NCBI RefSeq assembly: GCF_019222765.1
Contig: NZ_CP078145.1
Coordinates: forward strand, 3,162,001-3,226,000
Reading direction: 5' to 3'
DNA: 64,000 bases
DNA from: Nocardia iowensis
GTDB lineage: Bacteria > Actinomycetota > Actinomycetes > Mycobacteriales > Mycobacteriaceae
The translations under genes and the position numbers were made by a program. A model generated the notes under the pieces. It saw only the letters and a program-made list of their open reading frames with translations. It did not search any database and had not been told where the DNA came from. This document shows positions 60,244 to 64,000 of this stretch, piece after piece (position 1 is the first letter of the stretch; each line of letters opens with the position of its first letter).

Positions 60244-60390
60244 GGTTAGAACGTAGCAGCGCGCACCGCCGAATCGGGCGCCTACACAAGAGCTCCACAA
60301 GAGCTACACATTCAGCTGGACCGATCGGTTCCGCCTCGCCGCGTCGTCTGCACATTGGGACGCCTCCTCCGCGCCTGCGGGAGGCCCGAG

Positions 60391-60558
60391 ATGACAAGGA
60401 GCGTGCACTCCGCGCCCGAGGAGAACGTGAGCGCCACCCTGACTGTCGCCGTGCCCGCCGCCAGGGTGTTCGCGGTGCTGGCGGACCCGACGACCCATGC
60501 TGCGATCGATGACACCGGCTGGGTTCAAGAAGCTGTCGACCGAACGCCCGGCGGCTAG
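60391..60558 (+). pseudogene. Remnant of an SRPBCC-family gene
   Basis: The frame encodes the typical start of a polyketide-cyclase-like SRPBCC protein (TLTVAVPAARVFAVLADPTTHAAID, DTGWVQEAVD). It then ends after about 55 residues, where the family would continue for another hundred. No continuation was seen in other frames before the convergent gene at 60596. The 3' part is deleted. Confidence 0.6.
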
Positions 60559-60595
60559 GTCCCCGGTGTGCGGACGTAGCGGCCCACCGCAGGGA

Positions 60596-61462
60596 TCAAA
60601 CTGGGCGACAACTATTTTCGTGCCCTTCATACGGCAGCGCGACGCAGTAGTCGGTAGCTGCCGAGGTTCCGGCGATATGGAACGGTTTGCCCTTGTTGTC
60701 GATGGTGGTTGTGCCCTTGCGGCCCAGGGCGCTCCAGGTGAGGTCGATGACGAACTCGCAATCACACAGCCTGGTACTGGCGTGCACCTCGAAGCTCTCG
60801 GCATCGGAAATCTTTACCTGGTAGGGGAATTGGATCGGCCGGAGTTGGTTCGGGGGCATGCGCTGCCCGAAGGTCGGATCGAAGAAGTCGGTAAGCTTCG
60901 GCGGGGCGACGTCGAGATCGGCTGATACGAAGCGATACGGCGTGTCACCGGCTCCCATGTCACCGACGTGCACTCCGGAAAAGGCTGGGCGGCGTGCGGT
61001 AACCCGAACTTCCAGACCGGTCAACGTCACTTCGGCGTCCGAGGTGCCCTGGACCGTGAAATCGATGGCCAAACCACTCGCGGGCACGGCTTGCACGGTG
61101 TTGACCCACTGCTGCCACTTGTCGTTCCAGCTATCCCAGTTGCCGTCGAAAACCGGTAGGCGACTGGCCTTTTCCAGCGGCTGGGCCGTCATCCAACCCG
61201 CCCCGCTCGGCCGTCGCGATTCGGACACGACCGTAAACGGCAGCGCCTCCGGATCCACGCCGCGATCCGAAGCCGACGGCACCAGTAAAGCGGCAATCAC
61301 TGTTGCGGCGACGCCCGCGCCGATAGCCGCCAACCATCCCCCGAATGGTTTAGCTCGCCGCACAAAGCCCACGGCCCGACTACCTCGCCCCCCGCTCGTC
61401 CGCGCGGGCACCGCAGGCGCCGCAGCCGCACCGGCCTCCCGCGGAGGGACGCTTTCCTCCAC
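60596..61462 (-). CDS. Membrane-anchored extracytoplasmic protein of unknown function
   Basis: The 288-residue protein has an Arg/Ala-rich cytoplasmic start and one membrane segment (GGWLAAIGAGVAATVIAALLV, about 41-61). A 220-residue extracytoplasmic domain with WDSWNDKWQQWV, a beta-rich body and a CDCEF motif follows. The late CVALPYEGHENSC suggests disulfides. I cannot assign a family. It starts at ATG 61462. Its stop is close to the end of the SRPBCC remnant on the other strand. Confidence 0.65.
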   Translation of the reverse strand: MEESVPPREAGAAAAPAVPARTSGGRGSRAVGFVRRAKPFGGWLAAIGAGVAATVIAALLVPSASDRGVDPEALPFTVVSESRRPSGAGWMTAQPLEKASRLPVFDGNWDSWNDKWQQWVNTVQAVPASGLAIDFTVQGTSDAEVTLTGLEVRVTARRPAFSGVHVGDMGAGDTPYRFVSADLDVAPPKLTDFFDPTFGQRMPPNQLRPIQFPYQVKISDAESFEVHASTRLCDCEFVIDLTWSALGRKGTTTIDNKGKPFHIAGTSAATDYCVALPYEGHENSCRPV

Positions 61463-61584
61463 GCGTCCAGGATACGACCGGACTCCGTGCGCATCGGCGC
61501 ATTACTCGCACACCGCGACCTTCACCGCAGTTCGGGTTGTCGGTGATACGGCGTATTGGGCGCGGTTCGGCGGGTGGTGGCTGT

Positions 61585-61613
61585 GTCGCGGGGTCCGGAG
61601 AGGACCCCGCGAC
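61585..61613 (-). terminator. Perfect hairpin below the 133-residue gene
   Basis: Perfect 12-bp arms GTCGCGGGGTCC and GGACCCCGCGAC enclose a five-base loop. It begins 25 bases after the stop of the minus-strand gene at 61639. No T-tract is present. Confidence 0.65.
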
Positions 61614-61638
61614 CAGTTGTCCTGCGGTCCGGCATTTG

Positions 61639-62040
61639 TCAGGCGTCGAGGGCTGCGGTGATCTTGTGGGCCATTGCGGTCACGGCGGGGTTGGGCTGGT
61701 TCTTGGCGGTTCCGGCGGCGGCTTGGATCGCGACCAGGACGGTGGCGCGGAAGTTGTCGGCCTCGACCGGATGCTGCGTGCCGAGCAGACGCATGGCCGC
61801 GGTCAGGGCGGGCAGGACGTGGTCGGCGAGTTCGGGCACGGATTTGCCGGGCAGGTGGATGTCTTTGGTCTTGGCGGCCAGTACGTGTCCGACCAGTCCG
61901 GTTGCCGAGGTCAGGGCGATGGAGCCGTGGGTGATGGCTTTGTGTGGGGCGCCGGCGGCGCTCATCAGCGAGACGGCGCCGTAGGCGGCGGTGCGCAGGG
62001 TGGCCTTGTCCTGGTCGGTCAGGGTGATGGTGATCGACAT
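61639..62040 (-). CDS. Hypothetical helical protein under a four-heptamer promoter
   Basis: The 133-residue protein is rich in Ala and Thr and mostly helical (DQDKATLRTAAYGAVSLMSAAGAPHKAITHGSIAL; ADHVLPALTAAMRLLG). It has no signal peptide or named domain. The ATG at 62040 has GAGGAG eight bases upstream. About 93 bases before the start are four phased CTGACAC repeats, so an inducible, activator-controlled gene is likely. Confidence 0.65.
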   Translation of the reverse strand: MSITITLTDQDKATLRTAAYGAVSLMSAAGAPHKAITHGSIALTSATGLVGHVLAAKTKDIHLPGKSVPELADHVLPALTAAMRLLGTQHPVEADNFRATVLVAIQAAAGTAKNQPNPAVTAMAHKITAALDA

Positions 62041-62132
62041 GTCGTGTACTCCTCGGAATCGGTTGTGGCAGTGACGGGAACCGTTGTGGGTGCCGGTCGC
62101 TGTGTTCGATGTACACACTTTCGCCGGGCTGG

Positions 62133-62172
62133 CTGACACCGTGCTGACACACACCTGACCCGCCACTGACAC
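62133..62172. promoter_or_regulatory. Four phased CTGACAC heptamers
   Basis: CTGACAC occurs at 62133, 62144 and 62166, and CTGACCC at 62155: four heptamers in one orientation at exact 11-bp steps with four-base spacers. OmpR/PhoP-type response regulators and SARPs bind such arrays as paired dimers on one face of the helix. The rest of the 343-bp divergent gap to the hemerythrin gene shows no other clear feature. Confidence 0.75.
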
Positions 62173-62383
62173 CACTCGACCATCAACGCACCAGCAATCC
62201 CGCTGCCGATCGGTCGGACCGCAACCCAGGATTCCCGACAAATTGACACCCATGGACGGTGCAGCGGACGCGGCCAGCAAGGGCGGTGCGTTATCGTCGA
62301 TCCAAGGGACATGCCAGTTGCCCCAACGGGCAGTCTGTCTTGGCGTCCAGTACTGACCTGAAGTGCGGCATCAGGGAGGAATT

Positions 62384-62953
62384 GTGGACATTACCGAGCT
62401 GATCCTCGACGACCACCGTGAGCAGCGGCGGCTGTTCGCGATCCTGGAGCAGATCGATCGCGCGGATACCGCCGTGCTTTCCGCGATCTGGGACAGGCTG
62501 GCGGCCTTCCTCGAGCTACACGCGCTGGCGGAGGAGGAGATCTTCTACCCCGTCCTGCTGCAGGCGGGTATCGAGGCCCGCCGCGCGGCCCGGGTGGAGG
62601 ACGAGACCCTCGACGCCATCCACGACCACAACGAGATCAGGGACGCGATCGCCGAGGTGGCGCGCCATAAGGTCGGCACCGATGACTGGTACGCCGCTGT
62701 CGCAGCGGCAAACTTGGCCAACAGCGACCACATGGCCGAGGAAGAACGCGAGGGCCTAACCGACTTCCGCCGCCTGGCCGGGCTCTCGCAACGTCACCAG
62801 CTGGCCGTCGCCTTCGCCGCCTACGAGGCGCGAAACTACGCCGGCGTAGAGCCCGTAGACAAGGACCCCGTCGACTACGTCCGCACGGCAGAAAAGAAGC
62901 TGGGAACCGCCACGACCGGATCGCTCAGCGTCGGCAGCTTGAAGCGGAACTGA
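62384..62953 (+). CDS. Hemerythrin (HHE cation-binding) domain protein
   Basis: The 189-residue four-helix di-iron protein has ligand segments in order: LILDDHREQRRLF, FLELHALAEEEIFYP, AIHDHNEIRDAI and NSDHMAEEEREG. Such proteins bind oxygen or nitric oxide or sense redox state. The tail is unstructured. The GTG at 62384 with GGAGG is chosen. It diverges from the 133-residue gene and could share its heptamer array. Confidence 0.88.
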   Translation: MDITELILDDHREQRRLFAILEQIDRADTAVLSAIWDRLAAFLELHALAEEEIFYPVLLQAGIEARRAARVEDETLDAIHDHNEIRDAIAEVARHKVGTDDWYAAVAAANLANSDHMAEEEREGLTDFRRLAGLSQRHQLAVAFAAYEARNYAGVEPVDKDPVDYVRTAEKKLGTATTGSLSVGSLKRN

Positions 62954-63138
62954 CTCGGCCGCAGCAGTCGGTAACCAAAAGCGCCAGCACGCAAGGCCTC
63001 TCGCCGTGCCTCACGGTCGACCGCCGGGCCGCATGTTTCGGGTTCGTTGAGCGGAACGCTGTCTGGTCGAGGGCGTTGGCAGCTACGACACTTTGTTCAT
63101 CAGAGTTTCAAGGCTGTGAAGCCGAACAGGAGGACAGC

Positions 63139-63492
63139 ATGCAATCTACTCGTGGGAACTCGGTTGCGACGGTAGCGAGGGAGCAGGCTCCGCTGACAGC
63201 GGAGGTGTATGGAGCTGAGCGAAAGCAAGCGGGTCTCGGCGTGGCGGCCCGACCAACAGGGGCAACCTTTGGCTCGCTTGTGGCGACTCCGCCGAAGCAT
63301 CCAGCCATTGACCTCTCCGCACTGGAGCCAGCGCCGTTCGAAGAGCTGCTGCAAACAGTTCGAGAGTGGGTCGCGACGCCGACCGAAAATAGAGGTGAGC
63401 CGGACCGGAAACTCATGGCCTGCGCCACCTACTACCAGACCTACGTTTGGACCGGCACGACCTTGGATCCATGGGGCGCCGACTGTGACTGA
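63139..63492 (+). CDS. Candidate graspetide (ATP-grasp-modified RiPP) precursor
   Basis: The 117-residue protein lies 28 bases before an MvdD-like ATP-grasp gene and has a perfect AGGAGG site. The middle part looks like a leader recognised by the maturase (FGSLVATPPKHPAIDLSALEPAPFEEL). The last 25 residues, including TYYQTYVWTGTTLDPWGADCD, are a plausible core with Thr, Tyr and Asp residues able to form ester or amide rings. It resembles actinobacterial ATP-grasp target peptides in layout. The core is unusual in its aromatic residues and a terminal Cys. Confidence 0.6.
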   Translation: MQSTRGNSVATVAREQAPLTAEVYGAERKQAGLGVAARPTGATFGSLVATPPKHPAIDLSALEPAPFEELLQTVREWVATPTENRGEPDRKLMACATYYQTYVWTGTTLDPWGADCD

Positions 63493-63520
63493 TTCATAAT
63501 TGCCGCGGGAAGGCGCTGAG

Positions 63521-64000
63521 ATGATTCTGATCATCAGTGATCGAAGGGACATCCACGCATATTTCGTCGTCGTTGAACTGGAGAAACTGGGCATCGAATA
63601 CGGGTTTCTCAACGGCGCGGACTTTCCAACAAGTATGACCATGTCGCAGTCGATTGGAGAAGGTGCAGATCTTTGCACCTTCTCCCTCGAAGACGGCTCG
63701 GTTGCGAAAAGTTCCGAGGTGCACGCGGTCTGGTACCGCAAGCCGGGCCTGCCCCGCCTCCATCCTGAGACTGGACCGCACGAACGAGAGTTTGCTTTCG
63801 GTGAATCTCGCGAGGGTCTGCGCGGGCTCTATGATGCACTTCGGCACGCGTATTGGATCAGTCCGCTGGACAATATCAACAAGGCGTCGAACAAGCTACG
63901 TCAGTTGCGCACGGCCGCTCGCTTGGGCTTCAACGTTCCCAGGACTGTTTACACAAATGATCCGACAACCGCGCGTGCGTTCATATCGAATATTGCGGGA
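63521..64000 (+). CDS. MvdD-like ATP-grasp RiPP maturase (5' part)
   Basis: A 160-codon frame runs off the window. It contains the N-terminal pre-ATP-grasp domain of graspetide synthetases: MILIISDRRDIHAYFVVVEL, EVHAVWYRKPGLPRL, and DNINKASNKLRQLRTAARLGFNVPRTVYTNDP. By family it would form side-chain ester or amide crosslinks in the upstream peptide using ATP. GGGAAGG precedes the ATG. Base composition is lower in G+C than in most of the window, which hints at recent acquisition. Confidence 0.82.
   Translation, partial: MILIISDRRDIHAYFVVVELEKLGIEYGFLNGADFPTSMTMSQSIGEGADLCTFSLEDGSVAKSSEVHAVWYRKPGLPRLHPETGPHEREFAFGESREGLRGLYDALRHAYWISPLDNINKASNKLRQLRTAARLGFNVPRTVYTNDPTTARAFISNIAG

Noticed and set aside
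1..64000. CRISPR arrays, tRNA/rRNA genes, transposases, integrases
   Set aside because: No regularly spaced repeats with unique spacers, no tRNA-like cloverleaf or T-loop motif, and no transposase or integrase motif was seen in reading either strand.

Overview
The window is GC-rich, gene-dense DNA typical of a mycolic-acid actinobacterium, most likely Nocardia or a close relative (inference). The clues are IdeR-type iron boxes, a Zur-type box, SAV2177-type methyltransferases next to XRE regulators with the DUF5753-type sensor region, an EspC/WXG100-like plus YbaB-like pair ahead of a very large putative toxin, an AftB-like membrane glycosyltransferase with a DDA motif, and frequent GTG/TTG starts. 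I saw no tRNA, rRNA, CRISPR array, insertion sequence or phage gene.

Metals (1-16 kb). A minus-strand NRPS (A-T-C-A-T-TE) carries a C-terminal EntS-like MFS exporter and a thioesterase with Cys in the nucleophile position. Next come a siderophore-interacting flavin reductase and an iron-siderophore binding lipoprotein, divergent from an O-methyltransferase, with two IdeR-like boxes between them. An AztABCD-type zinc system follows: aztA diverges from aztB over a Zur-like palindrome, and aztB is fused to an AztD-like domain, with aztC and a second, separate aztD behind it.

Mixed metabolism and signalling (16-27 kb). This stretch holds a SAV2177 methyltransferase, an XRE regulator with a small membrane partner, an alpha/beta hydrolase, a secreted TSP3-like protein, a VOC protein divergent from a DUF5709 protein across twin GGTACA palindromes, a run of genes from an ANTAR protein to a DUF1360 protein, a DUF1801 gene broken by one TGA, and a secreted S1/P1 nuclease.

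Conflict island (26.7-38 kb). A minus-strand operon encodes an EspC/WXG100-like protein, a YbaB-like protein and a 1552-residue modular protein with a CpnT-like N-terminus, an A/P-rich linker, an acetyltransferase-like segment, a papain-like segment and a GT4-type glycosyltransferase. It continues with a candidate immunity gene, a GT-only fragment with altered catalytic residues and a second immunity paralog. Both GT-to-immunity junctions have the same 14-nt overlap. Divergent from this operon are a SARP/NB-ARC regulator, an EACC1-like protein and a caspase-like protease. Heptamer repeats spaced by about 11 bp lie between the two transcription units.

Transport, methylation and lipids (38-53 kb). 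This part has a GNAT, a DHA2 MFS exporter with a strong terminator, a family-5 solute-binding lipoprotein, a secreted beta-propeller, another XRE regulator divergent from two further SAV2177 methyltransferases, an SDR, a paired active/inactive KAS III couple and a LuxR regulator that lacks the usual ATPase.

Right end (53-64 kb). Here are VOC and split-barrel enzymes, the AftB-like GT-C protein, a PadR regulator with a clear operator and its membrane partner, tandem secreted paralogs with duplicated upstream DNA, an SRPBCC remnant, a hemerythrin facing a gene across four exactly phased CTGACAC heptamers, and the start of a graspetide-like RiPP locus (precursor plus ATP-grasp maturase) cut by the window edge.
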